In this document: one piece after another, positions 1 to 7,907 of the stretch | Layout: every line of letters starts with the position of its first letter | Numbering within the stretch: position 1 is the first letter of the stretch | Source: Pandoraea aquatica | Lineage (GTDB): Bacteria; Pseudomonadota; Gammaproteobacteria; Burkholderiales; Burkholderiaceae | Direction: 5' to 3' | DNA: 64,000 nt | Assembly (NCBI RefSeq): GCF_902459565.1 | Contig: NZ_CABPSN010000001.1 | Location: forward strand, 806,001 to 870,000 | Notes under the pieces: generated by a model | The model's database searches: none | What the model saw: only the letters and a program-made list of their open reading frames with translations | Told to the model about the DNA's origin: nothing | Program-made: the position numbers and the translations under genes

Positions 1-359
1 TGCTGCTTAACCTGGCAATCAACGCTATGGATGCGATGGAGAATTCGGAGCAAAAAGATCGTGAACTATCCATCGGTACGCGCCACGCCAAGGAGGGTGT
101 CGAGCTCGTCGTCGCGGATCGGGGCACCGGTATTCCGGCTGACAACGTTGAGCAGTTGTTCGAAGCGTTCTATACCACCAAGGAGCGTGGCACGGGCCTT
201 GGTCTGTCCATCGTTCGCTCAATCGCCGATGCTCATCGAGGCGCCGTATCTGCACTGCCACGATCCGGCGGTGGCACCGAGTTCGTGCTCTGGTTGCCGT
301 TGGCATCGGCGGAATTTGATCAGACACATCTCCGTGGCAGTGAGGCAGCGAGCGTCTGA
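1..359 (+). CDS. Sensor histidine kinase, C-terminal ATP-binding part (5' truncated by window)
   Basis: The open frame enters from the left edge (codons start at base 3), so only about 118 C-terminal residues are visible. They form a HATPase_c domain: an N-box (NLAINAMDAM), a G1 box (DRGTGIP), an F-box (EAFYTTK) and a G2 box (GTGLGLSIVRSIADAH). This is the style of FixL/NtrB/DctB kinases, which phosphorylate a response regulator. The sensor region and the phosphorylated histidine are outside the window, so the stimulus is unknown. The next gene on the right is convergent. A stand-alone receiver gene lies 1.6 kb away, and a DNA-binding partner regulator may lie upstream of the window. Confidence 0.9.
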   Translation, partial: LLNLAINAMDAMENSEQKDRELSIGTRHAKEGVELVVADRGTGIPADNVEQLFEAFYTTKERGTGLGLSIVRSIADAHRGAVSALPRSGGGTEFVLWLPLASAEFDQTHLRGSEAASV

Positions 360-416
360 GCAGCGGGCGCACTGTTTCGCGCCCGCATCAGAGTCAGAAT
401 GTTCGCCTACACCATG

Positions 417-923
417 TCAATACGGCGCGTTGACCACGACGAATTGCGTACCTTGGGGTTGATACCACGTAGACCCGCACTGCTGGTAAATCATTCCGCG
501 ATAATTCACCGGCACGCAGCTTGCTGGCACCGAGTGCACCACCGCCCCGACGACCGCAGCCGTGACACCCACGGCCGCAGTGACTGCTGCGGCCGTCGCC
601 ACCGGGTGATAATCATCGTCCCAACCGCCGTGATAGCCACCACCATGGTTATCAACGTTTACGTTCACATTACGATTGACGTTGACGTTGTTCACGCTGG
701 TGTTTCTGACATTGTGGGTGCGCGCATCGGGCTGGCGATTCCCGACATTCTGGCGCGGTGCGGTGCGGCGAGCGGCGTTACCTCCCCCATCGTGACCGCG
801 CGCGTGTGCGCCAGCACCACCGCCTCTACCAGCGGCTTCCAACGGAGGGACTAAAGCGAGAGAAGCTGCTAGTACGGTCACGGCAACGCATGCCGGTACC
901 CAAGGGAAACGCCATTGAGTCAT
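417..923 (-). CDS. Secreted small protein with Asn-rich segment, DUF6515-like C-terminus
   Basis: 168 residues. The start chosen is the ATG at 923, directly ahead of a clear signal peptide (MTQWRFPWVP..., cleavage after LEAA). The mature protein has a Gly/His/Arg-rich stretch, then an Asn/Val repeat (VNNVNVNRNVNVNVDN), a hydrophobic Ala/Val segment that could insert in a membrane, and a C-terminal motif with two cysteines (CVPVNYRGMIYQQCGSTWYQP). That tail resembles the DUF6515 family; this is recognition by eye. The gene begins 4 bases after the stop of the DUF2092 gene, so the two form an operon. Function unknown; envelope location inferred. Confidence 0.8.
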   Translation of the reverse strand: MTQWRFPWVPACVAVTVLAASLALVPPLEAAGRGGGAGAHARGHDGGGNAARRTAPRQNVGNRQPDARTHNVRNTSVNNVNVNRNVNVNVDNHGGGYHGGWDDDYHPVATAAAVTAAVGVTAAVVGAVVHSVPASCVPVNYRGMIYQQCGSTWYQPQGTQFVVVNAPY

Positions 924-927
924 GATG

Positions 928-1716
928 TCACCCCTTGTTGGTAGGTAATTGAACCGCTTCGATCTTCTTTGTACCCGCAGGCGGCCGGAACTCAAAAGTC
1001 GAGGGCTGGATGGAGAAGCCGGGTTGCCAGGAAAGGATCGAGATCGATTGCGGACGCGCATCATCGTCGGTACGCGTGACCACTACTTTGCGCGGCAACG
1101 GCTTGTCACCACTGGCGATCCATATCTGCCAGTCGATTCCGGACTGCCGGAACGCGTAGTGGTCGCACAGATCGTTCCCGACGTAGTCCTGCCCCGCGAA
1201 CATTGCCGAGTCGAATTTCTGGTGCTGTGCTTCGGGCGTTCCCCACGAAAAGAGGTCGGCGAGTGGCAACTCCACGCCGTATCGCTCCCGCAACGCTTCG
1301 ACCAGTTTGCCCACTGTCCCTTGGAAGGGCACGGAGGCGTAGTACTTCTGCTGTGGAGAAAACAATGTTGCTGTCCTCCCGTCGTAAATGATCTCACGTT
1401 CCGTGCGTGCGCTCTTCATGACGGCGCGCAACCGGTTCGGCCGGTCGACTTCAAGCGTAGCCCGCGCGCTGTGCTGAAGTTTTTGTCCGTCGGCCAGCAC
1501 GCGTTCCCCGGTCAGCTCCGTAAACACGCGAAATCGCTGGAGCGATTGCAGATAACTTCCCATCGTGTGCAGCATCTGAACCGCGTCCGGATCGACGCCG
1601 TTCGCCGGGGCAACTGGCGCGCTCGCAGGTGCTCCCTGCTGGGCCCATGCCGTCGTTCCCGTCGATGCTGCGCACGTCGTAAGCAGCATTAAGATTGCCA
1701 ACGCCTGTCGTCTCAT
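928..1716 (-). CDS. DUF2092-family predicted periplasmic protein
   Basis: 262 residues with an N-terminal signal peptide (cleavage probably after TAWA, residue 25). The mature part reads like DUF2092: an early helix (MLHTMGSYLQSLQRF), then strands such as ATLEVDRPNRLRAVMKS, IIYDGRTATLFSPQQKYYA, and a C-terminal half with DWQIWI and PLPRKVVVT. The fold is related to LolA/LolB-like lipoprotein carriers, but no biochemical role is established. It is first in a two-gene operon with the small secreted protein and is transcribed away from the stand-alone receiver gene. The shared 226-bp intergenic region holds TTGCCC element (a). Confidence 0.85.
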   Translation of the reverse strand: MRRQALAILMLLTTCAASTGTTAWAQQGAPASAPVAPANGVDPDAVQMLHTMGSYLQSLQRFRVFTELTGERVLADGQKLQHSARATLEVDRPNRLRAVMKSARTEREIIYDGRTATLFSPQQKYYASVPFQGTVGKLVEALRERYGVELPLADLFSWGTPEAQHQKFDSAMFAGQDYVGNDLCDHYAFRQSGIDWQIWIASGDKPLPRKVVVTRTDDDARPQSISILSWQPGFSIQPSTFEFRPPAGTKKIEAVQLPTNKG

Positions 1717-1850
1717 CGTTACGCCTCAACTGGAAAAATACCGGTGATGAAAACGTGTCGATTTACCACATGCTCATGCGCGAGCGAGCGGCAGACACCC
1801 TCTGGCAATGTAGCTCGCAGAACCAGCAAAGCAAAGATGTTTGCCCGAAA

Positions 1851-1890
1851 TTGCCCAATGGGGAATTTGCATTGCCCCAAGTCCCAATAG
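1851..1890 (+). promoter_or_regulatory. TTGCCC element (a), compound operator
   Basis: Reads TTGCCC (1851-1856), N4, GGGAAT (1861-1866), N5, TTGCCC (1872-1877), then CAAGTCCCAATAG (1878-1890). A further TTGCCC lies at 1841-1846. The spacing equals that of element (b). It sits between the divergent DUF2092 and receiver genes, about 53 bp ahead of the receiver start. A plausible sigma-70 promoter follows (TTGCAT 1899, 17 bp, CTATAT 1922). It is one of four such elements in this region. Confidence 0.6.
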
Positions 1891-1942
1891 CCACTGTCTT
1901 GCATTCCAAAGAAAAATATAGCTATATGGACACGACCGCCTC

Positions 1943-2314
1943 ATGACCAAGTCAAGGAAGATCATCGTGATTCTTGAGGACGACACAGGTATGCGTCGCG
2001 CTGTCGAGCGCCTGCTGACGATCTCCGGATACCGTACGCGAGCCTTCTCGAGTGCGGGGGAAGACGGTGTCGCCGAGAGCATCCGCGCGGCCTACTGCGT
2101 GGTCGCGGACGTGAACCTTCCCGGGCTCTCAGGACCGGCGTTCTATCAGACGTTGCCCTCCCCTCGTCCGCCGGTCGTGTTCGTCACGGCGTACGACAAC
2201 GAGGCAGCGCGCGCCGAGATTCGGCAGTCGGGCGGCCAGGAACTATTGCCCAAACCGTTCCTTGGCAACGACCTGCTGTCTGCCATCGAGCGCGCCGCGC
2301 GCTCCCAGCCGTAA
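1943..2314 (+). CDS. Stand-alone response-regulator receiver protein
   Basis: 123 residues forming a single CheY-like receiver domain with no output domain. Acidic pocket D13/D14, phospho-acceptor D56 (in VADVNLPGLSG), T82 and K104 (LLPKPF) are all present, so it should be phosphorylatable. The sequence style (FSSAGE, DVNLPGLSG) is that of the receiver of FixJ-family regulators. Without a DNA-binding domain it probably acts as a phosphate sink or by protein contact with the kinase at the left edge; this is inference. It is preceded by TTGCCC element (a). No strong Shine-Dalgarno is seen. Confidence 0.9.
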   Translation: MTKSRKIIVILEDDTGMRRAVERLLTISGYRTRAFSSAGEDGVAESIRAAYCVVADVNLPGLSGPAFYQTLPSPRPPVVFVTAYDNEAARAEIRQSGGQELLPKPFLGNDLLSAIERAARSQP

Positions 2315-2387
2315 GCGTCGAGCGTGGCACGTATAAGCGGCGGTTCGGCGTGTCGGTACGCGCCGAACCGGCAATCCACGCGACGCG

Positions 2388-3800
2388 TTATACGCGGAAG
2401 TCGGCAGCCATGTCCTCGTCGCTACGCGCCACGAGCTTTCCGGAGCGGCATGCCTTTATGAACGCCTCGTAGTCTTTCTGGTTCTGCGTCGCATAGGCGA
2501 GCGCGTAGTCGGTCATCGCGTCGGCGAGGCGCTTCCCGTCGCCGATGTACGAGGATATTTCTACGGCCAGCCCCCCGGACTTGGCGTGCGCCCGGGCCAA
2601 CGCCCATCCGCATATTCGGGCGTAGCCCTGAAGAATCGTGTCGTTCATGCGTTCGACTTCCGCAGAGACCTTCATGTCGCGCAACTGCCGGAAGTAGAAG
2701 TGGCGTCCGTTCGGGCCGGTCGTCCAGCCGAGAAACGCGTCGCTGGCGGCCTGAAGCAACCGCTGCCCGGCAACGACACGAAGCCCCTGATGGTGCACTT
2801 TTCCCGTAGGGAAGTGGCGAGCAATGACCGATTCGCGGGCCTCTTTCACTTGCAGGAACAACGGCTTGCCGTGCGCGTCGACGAACAACATCACGAGACA
2901 GAAGGTCCCGACGCTGCCCACACCGACCACTTTGAAGGCGATGTCCTGAAGCTGAAACTGATCGATCAGCGCACGCCGGTCGACCGGGAGGGTGCCGACG
3001 TATTCGTTGAACGCCTGTGCCAGCTTGCCCTTCCAGGCTTGCGTGTTCGACCACGCGTGTGCGTTGCCCAGCAAGGAGTTCGGGCCAGCCGGATGGAACA
3101 GCGCGGGCGGCGCGTCCTGAATCACCCAGCGACCGTCCTCAAATACTGCAATCTTCTCGAGCATGGCTTCGTGCGAACGTCCGGCGGCCTTCTCTGCGGT
3201 CTTGCGGATCAGACGTCGTCCCTCACCGGTGACGGCCGCTTCCGCCATACGATCGAACGTCACGATCTCATGCCAGAGATCGAGCGCGCTGTAGCCCGCA
3301 TACTCTTGCATCCGCTTTCCGTATTCGGATACGGCCGACGTCACGATGTCGCGAATCGTGCTTCGATCGACGCTCATGTGTTCGCCTGCAATGGCAAAGC
3401 TCGCCGCAAGGCGCTTCAGATCCCACTCCCACGGACCCGGCGCGACCTCGTCGAAGTCATTCAGATCGAATACCAACTGGCGCTCCGGCGTTGCGAAGCC
3501 GCCGAAGTTCATGAGGTGGGCGTCGCCGCAAATGGGGAACGTGAACCCCGTGCTGGTCGTTCGCGCCAGATCGTGTGCCTGAAGGACGGCGCTGCCGCGA
3601 TAAAACGTAAAGGGCGAGACCGACATGCGGCCGTACCGAAGCGGCACAAGTGCGTCGACGCGGCCCGCGCTGTTCTGGCGCAGCAACGTCACAGGGTCGC
3701 GATCGACGTTGCCGATGTCCGACTGCTTCGAACGGGGCGCGCGCTCACGCGCCAGCTTTCCAGCGGCCTTGCGTTGGTCAAGCGTCAAATCACCGGGCAT
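2388..3800 (-). CDS. DUF2252 family protein
   Basis: 470 residues, full length for DUF2252. Conserved blocks are visible: FTFYRGSA (about residue 64), ICGDAHLMNFGGF (about 90-102), LVFDLNDFDE (about 108-117) and the C-terminal HFYFRQLRDMK. The GDAH.NFG plus D.NDFD pattern recalls the catalytic and metal-binding loops of kinase-like folds, so a phosphotransfer activity is possible but unproven. Its start overlaps the end of the GGDEF gene by 16 bases, so the two are co-translated as one unit. Confidence 0.88.
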   Translation of the reverse strand: MPGDLTLDQRKAAGKLARERAPRSKQSDIGNVDRDPVTLLRQNSAGRVDALVPLRYGRMSVSPFTFYRGSAVLQAHDLARTTSTGFTFPICGDAHLMNFGGFATPERQLVFDLNDFDEVAPGPWEWDLKRLAASFAIAGEHMSVDRSTIRDIVTSAVSEYGKRMQEYAGYSALDLWHEIVTFDRMAEAAVTGEGRRLIRKTAEKAAGRSHEAMLEKIAVFEDGRWVIQDAPPALFHPAGPNSLLGNAHAWSNTQAWKGKLAQAFNEYVGTLPVDRRALIDQFQLQDIAFKVVGVGSVGTFCLVMLFVDAHGKPLFLQVKEARESVIARHFPTGKVHHQGLRVVAGQRLLQAASDAFLGWTTGPNGRHFYFRQLRDMKVSAEVERMNDTILQGYARICGWALARAHAKSGGLAVEISSYIGDGKRLADAMTDYALAYATQNQKDYEAFIKACRSGKLVARSDEDMAADFRV

Positions 3801-5299
3801 GGGGCACCTCCTGAGGTTGCGTGAATGCAGACGCGGTCGCGACCGCCACTCTTGGCTGCGTAAAGGGCTTCGTCCGCCGCTTGCAGCAGCGCTTCGGGCG
3901 TGCCGGTCGGCAACACCCCTGTAGCGGCGACCCCGATGCTTATCGTCACATGGCCTTGCGGCGTGCCTTCGTGGGCGATGGCCAATGAGCGCACAGCCGT
4001 GCGCACGCGCTCGGCGACGTCGCGTGCGCCATTAGCGTCGGTGTTTGGCAGCACTACCATGAACTCCTCGCCACCGTAGCGTCCGGCGAAATCGCCAGGC
4101 CGCCGGATCGTGCGCCCGATTGCGTGACTCACCGCGACCAGCGTGTCGTCACCCGCCGGATGGCCGTATTGGTCGTTGAACGTCTTGAAATGATCTATAT
4201 CGATGAAGAGCAGTGCGAGGGGCGCATGCTCACGCAACGAGCGACGCCATTCCCTGTCGTAGGTCTCGTCCAGCGTGCGTCGGTTAGCCAGCCCCGTCAG
4301 TGGATCGGTGCTCGCCATTCGGTGCAACTCGGCCTCGGCGACATAGCGCCGCTGGCGCTGCTTCCTGAGCAAGACGGAGAGAATCAGACAGGCCACGCCG
4401 AGCGCCGCGGTCAGCCCGCCCACCCACAGCGCCCGTTCTCGCCACGAGGCATATATCTCGCTTCTGGGGGCGCGAATCTCAATCAGCATCGGTAGGCCAG
4501 CGAGTGGCTGTCGGACGTAGAGAAATTCGCCATCCGCGCCCGTGACCGAAGCGTCCGAGGGCCTGGCCGTGACAGCGACGAGAGGCACGGCGCTTGCGAC
4601 AGTGGTGCCGGCCGCGGTCGACGTGATAAGTACCGTGCCATCGTTGCGCATTAACGAGACGATGCCTTTCTCCCCCGGAGCAAGTCCCGCGAATTGCCGC
4701 GAGAAATAGCGAGCGTCTATCGTCACGATGCTAACGCCAGCAAACTCGCCGCCGTCTCGCCGGATGGTGTGCGTCATCAGCAGACCGGGGCCCGCACTCG
4801 CCGGGCATAACGCCGCCGATGTCGAGATTGAAAGTGCATCGTTGTTGCTTTGGCGGTGTGCATTGACGATGCGCTGGGCGAAGCGAAGATCGATGCAGCC
4901 CGTCGAAGGCAGCGCTTCATAAACGACCTCCCCCGCTTCACTCATGATCACTGCCTGCACATAGGTCTGTGATGTCGCGTTCGCTGGATCGCCAAACTGC
5001 GCCATACAGTTCGAAAGCTGTGCGCTCGGATCGCCATGACCTGCTGCACCGAGTGCGTCGAGTGCGCGCGTACAGGCGGCGATGTCATCGCCCACCGTGC
5101 GTGCAGCGAGCATCGCCACGCGCAGGTTCGCATCGCGTGCGTCGTCGCGAACCGCCAGACGGCCTTCATAAAGCAGCGTTGCGCGTACACCGATCACGAT
5201 GAGTGCAGCAACGATCACCACAACTACCGTCAGGCCGAGCGCGTTAAACCAGCGTCCGGCCTTCTGTGACGGAGGGTGTGAAATATTCGGCGAATTCAT
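3785..5299 (-). CDS. Membrane-anchored diguanylate cyclase (GGDEF)
   Basis: 504 residues. A first membrane segment (about 20-42) and a second (about 293-313) enclose a periplasmic sensor region with the look of a dCache/PAS-like domain. The cytoplasmic C-terminus has a GGDEF domain starting at STDPLTGLANRR, the signature GGEEF, and an RxxD inhibitory site (RPGD) five residues before it. It should make cyclic di-GMP from two GTP and be product-inhibited. It is upstream of, and overlaps, the DUF2252 gene. TTGCCC element (b) lies in the divergent region ahead of it. The signal sensed is unknown. Confidence 0.93.
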   Translation of the reverse strand: MNSPNISHPPSQKAGRWFNALGLTVVVVIVAALIVIGVRATLLYEGRLAVRDDARDANLRVAMLAARTVGDDIAACTRALDALGAAGHGDPSAQLSNCMAQFGDPANATSQTYVQAVIMSEAGEVVYEALPSTGCIDLRFAQRIVNAHRQSNNDALSISTSAALCPASAGPGLLMTHTIRRDGGEFAGVSIVTIDARYFSRQFAGLAPGEKGIVSLMRNDGTVLITSTAAGTTVASAVPLVAVTARPSDASVTGADGEFLYVRQPLAGLPMLIEIRAPRSEIYASWRERALWVGGLTAALGVACLILSVLLRKQRQRRYVAEAELHRMASTDPLTGLANRRTLDETYDREWRRSLREHAPLALLFIDIDHFKTFNDQYGHPAGDDTLVAVSHAIGRTIRRPGDFAGRYGGEEFMVVLPNTDANGARDVAERVRTAVRSLAIAHEGTPQGHVTISIGVAATGVLPTGTPEALLQAADEALYAAKSGGRDRVCIHATSGGAPCPVI

Positions 5300-5380
5300 G
5301 TTCCCCTACGCACCATGATCAATGCGCCCCATTCTTTTCGTAATCGCCTCTCGAGGCTATCGGGAGTGGGGGCAAGTCAT

Positions 5381-5420
5381 TTGCCCGTAAGGGCAAAGCG
5401 ATTGCCCCTGACACCGATGG
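5381..5420 (+). promoter_or_regulatory. TTGCCC element (b), compound operator
   Basis: TTGCCC (5381-5386), GTAA, GGGCAA (5391-5396), N5, TTGCCC (5402-5407), then CTGACACCGATGG (5408-5420). The central TTTGCCC-GTAA-GGGCAAA is a perfect dyad. An extra GGGCAA at 5370-5375, again 5 bp away, makes a four-half-site array. It lies between the divergent cyclase/DUF2252 operon and the beta-barrel gene, about 73 bp ahead of the latter. Confidence 0.65.
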
Positions 5421-5493
5421 TCCGCTGGCGGTCCAGTCGCAACAATGGCGAATAATGAAGAGTGCATCGCAACATTAATGACGCGAGTGGAGT

Positions 5494-6510
5494 ATGGCTG
5501 CAATACGACACAAAAGTTTGCGTAGTAGCCAGCGTGCGCCGAGACATGATTTGCACAGACGGCTTGCCGTGTGGCTGACTACGTTGGCGAGCCTGTTTTG
5601 CCTAACGACGATCACCCCGGCAGCGTTCGCTCAATTTTCGCCGCTGCGTGTCGGCACCGATGTCCGCAGTCATGCGAACAGCGTGCTGGCTATCATGAGC
5701 TACACGACTGTTCCCGACGTCACCACAAGCTCGTTGTCTATCAATAATGGATCGACCGGGAATCCCGGCTTCTGGCAAACGCAGTTGGGCGGCGGCTTCA
5801 CGCTCAGTCGCTCGTTTCCGCTCTACCTCGAAGGTACGCTCGCCTATAGCCGGTACGATCCGACCTTCTTGGCCTCAGATGGCACAGAGTCGCGCGCACT
5901 CCCAGTCCGCTGGAATACGCTAAGCACCACCATCGGTGTGGGATGGGACATTCGTCTGGCCGACGAACTGGTGCTCCGGCCGATTCTGAACGGCAGCCTG
6001 GGGCGCGTCGCCAGTGACTTGCGCGTCGGCGAAACACTACTGAACCGAGCAACAGATCTCGACGCACAATTTCTCAAGGATGGTGCGCTGAATGCGTACG
6101 GCCTTGGCGGTTCGCTGATGCTCGACTTCGAGCACTATCGCGAGGCTTACGAAGTCGACGTCGAACTGCGTCTGACGAACATCCATCTGAGAAGTTTCGG
6201 CAGCTCGTCCGCCGGTGTGCAAGGCAGCGCCAACGCCCAACAGTTCAGCCTTTGGTCGAGATGGCGTGCACCGACCGGCCTGCGTGCGCTTGATCGGCCG
6301 GTGCGCTACGTGCTTGAGGCGGCCTATTCTCAATACTTCGGGGACAGTGCCGGCGTGCTGGGCTTCAACAATCTGACGTCGCTGGGTGTCGGGTTGGAAC
6401 TCGACAGCAGCAAGTATCCTGTGATCGTCACCCGTACACGCCTAATGGCGCGCTACGTCTTCGGCCGTAACGTGCAAGGCGTCTCGTTTGGCTTCGCCAT
6501 GAGTTTCTGA
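5494..6510 (+). CDS. Outer-membrane beta-barrel protein (solitary autotransporter-barrel type)
   Basis: 338 residues. A long n-region precedes the hydrophobic core of a signal peptide (cleavage near AAFAQ, about residue 47). The rest alternates polar and aromatic residues in strand-like blocks (FTLSRSFPLYLEGTLAYSRY, YEVDVELRLTNIHL) and ends in phenylalanine (GVSFGFAMSF), the usual signal for outer-membrane assembly by BAM. It resembles the solitary autotransporter-like barrel family (Omp_AT); that is by-eye assignment. A Shine-Dalgarno-like GGAG precedes the ATG. TTGCCC element (b) is upstream. Confidence 0.8.
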   Translation: MAAIRHKSLRSSQRAPRHDLHRRLAVWLTTLASLFCLTTITPAAFAQFSPLRVGTDVRSHANSVLAIMSYTTVPDVTTSSLSINNGSTGNPGFWQTQLGGGFTLSRSFPLYLEGTLAYSRYDPTFLASDGTESRALPVRWNTLSTTIGVGWDIRLADELVLRPILNGSLGRVASDLRVGETLLNRATDLDAQFLKDGALNAYGLGGSLMLDFEHYREAYEVDVELRLTNIHLRSFGSSSAGVQGSANAQQFSLWSRWRAPTGLRALDRPVRYVLEAAYSQYFGDSAGVLGFNNLTSLGVGLELDSSKYPVIVTRTRLMARYVFGRNVQGVSFGFAMSF

Positions 6511-6535
6511 ATAGCCCTATCTCCATCCACGCCTG

Positions 6536-7738
6536 TTAGATCAATGCTTTAGCGATCTTCCCGAGTATGGCAGTCAGCGGCAGTTGCAGGGCAGCAACGT
6601 AAAGCATCGGTACAGCGACCGGCACCACAATCGCCAAGATCGACAACTTGCTCAACGGCACGGATCGCATGTTTTTCACGGCGTCGTAGACGGCGTGAAT
6701 GTCCGCGACAGGCCCCAGTTCGGGGGCATCGAGAATCTCCGGTTTTCCGATGTCCTGATGCAATATCCAGCGCTCGTGCACGAGGCGGTCATGATGCGCT
6801 ACCAGACTCCCATATTCGAATATGGCGCTCCGTTTCAGCCGTCCCAAGGGTATGGCGAGTGGCAGTAACGGCAAGAGAAATACTACTGAGATCAGCGCAG
6901 CGCTGGCGATCAGCAGCGTCTTCATCTGCATGGCGCTCGCGCCGTGATAGACGACCTCGTGCGCAAACGACGCGGCGACGACTGCCGAAATGGCAAACGC
7001 TACCGGACTGAAGATAAATGCCATGCGCTCCACGAAACTCAGTCCGGCCGCTCGGTCGGGATGCGAGGGTACTAGTGCGAGTGGCAGCCTCCCAATCCGG
7101 AACAGCAGAATGAACAGCAGGCAAGCGCGCCAAAGCCATGCGAGCAGTAGCACGGTGAAGAGCGGCCGGACGACGAGCACGAACCACCAGCCGCCGAAGG
7201 TTATATCGGCGATGTCATCGCCATGGTTCATCCACACTACGTCTTCGGCATCGCCTAACAGTGCTCGGGTCGTTGACCATGCGATGGTCACCCCGAAAAT
7301 GACAACCCACGGCAATGCACGATCACGCAGCCGTGCCACACGCGAAAGCTCGCGCTGAAAGGACGGCAGCGTTTGCTCAGTTACACATCCCGATTCGACA
7401 AAGTACTTCAGGAGCGGAGGCATTAGATTCTGAGCAACCCCCTCGGCCACCACCATCAGCGGGATAGCTATTAGGCAACGCGCATGAATACCAAAATGCG
7501 CCGCGAGCGTGTCGTCGCCAGCACCTTGCACCGCGCGGCCGGTGAGCACAGCCCACACGGCCAACGGCAGCCAGGTTACTGCGGCAAAAATCACGGCACG
7601 GCGCCAAACACCCATGCCGACCGAAGGAATGAGATGCGCACGACGCTGAAGATGAAACCCCAAATCGCCCTGGACAAGTGACAGCTCCACCTCCGGGACT
7701 TCGGAACGATCGGACCGTCTTTTGGTTCCGTTACCCAT
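6536..7738 (-). CDS. Polytopic inner-membrane protein of unknown function
   Basis: 400 residues from the ATG at 7738, which has a good Shine-Dalgarno (AGGAGA). An earlier in-frame ATG at 7828 would extend into TTGCCC element (c) and is not used here. About six to seven hydrophobic segments are visible (for example AVIFAAVTWLPLAVWAVL, FVLVVRPLFTVLLLAWLW, LLIASAALISVVFLLPLLPL and the C-terminal LSILAIVVPVAVPMLYVAAL), with soluble stretches in between. No family was recognised. It is divergent from the MscS-like gene, and both flank element (c), which suggests a shared role at the membrane under stress. Confidence 0.75.
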   Translation of the reverse strand: MGNGTKRRSDRSEVPEVELSLVQGDLGFHLQRRAHLIPSVGMGVWRRAVIFAAVTWLPLAVWAVLTGRAVQGAGDDTLAAHFGIHARCLIAIPLMVVAEGVAQNLMPPLLKYFVESGCVTEQTLPSFQRELSRVARLRDRALPWVVIFGVTIAWSTTRALLGDAEDVVWMNHGDDIADITFGGWWFVLVVRPLFTVLLLAWLWRACLLFILLFRIGRLPLALVPSHPDRAAGLSFVERMAFIFSPVAFAISAVVAASFAHEVVYHGASAMQMKTLLIASAALISVVFLLPLLPLAIPLGRLKRSAIFEYGSLVAHHDRLVHERWILHQDIGKPEILDAPELGPVADIHAVYDAVKNMRSVPLSKLSILAIVVPVAVPMLYVAALQLPLTAILGKIAKALI

Positions 7739-7809
7739 GAATGTCTCCTTGTCTGGATGTGTGACCCAGTGTTGCAGGAGTGTAGTTTTGCGCCGGATAC
7801 GCCCTCGCG

Positions 7810-7849
7810 CCATCGGGGTTTCGGGCAATCAATTTGCCCCCCGGGGCAT
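7810..7849 (-). promoter_or_regulatory. TTGCCC element (c), compound operator
   Basis: Read on the minus strand: ATGCCC (7849-7844), N4, GGGCAA (7839-7834), N5, TTGCCC (7828-7823), then GAAACCCCGATGG (7822-7810). Spacing and trailing block match elements (a) and (b). It points toward the polytopic membrane gene, ending about 72 bp before its start, and lies about 60-100 bp upstream of the divergent MscS-like gene. Confidence 0.65.
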
Positions 7850-7907
7850 CCCGGTTAGCGCGAAAATCGCCACTGATTCGCCGTCGCACTTCAATTTAGG
7901 AGCATCC

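Noticed and set aside
1803-1878. Possible sigma-54 promoter or NtrC-type enhancer at TTGCCC element (a)
   Set aside because: No GG-N10-GC promoter core with TGGCAC-N5-TTGC was found near any of the four elements, so a sigma-54 mechanism is not supported.
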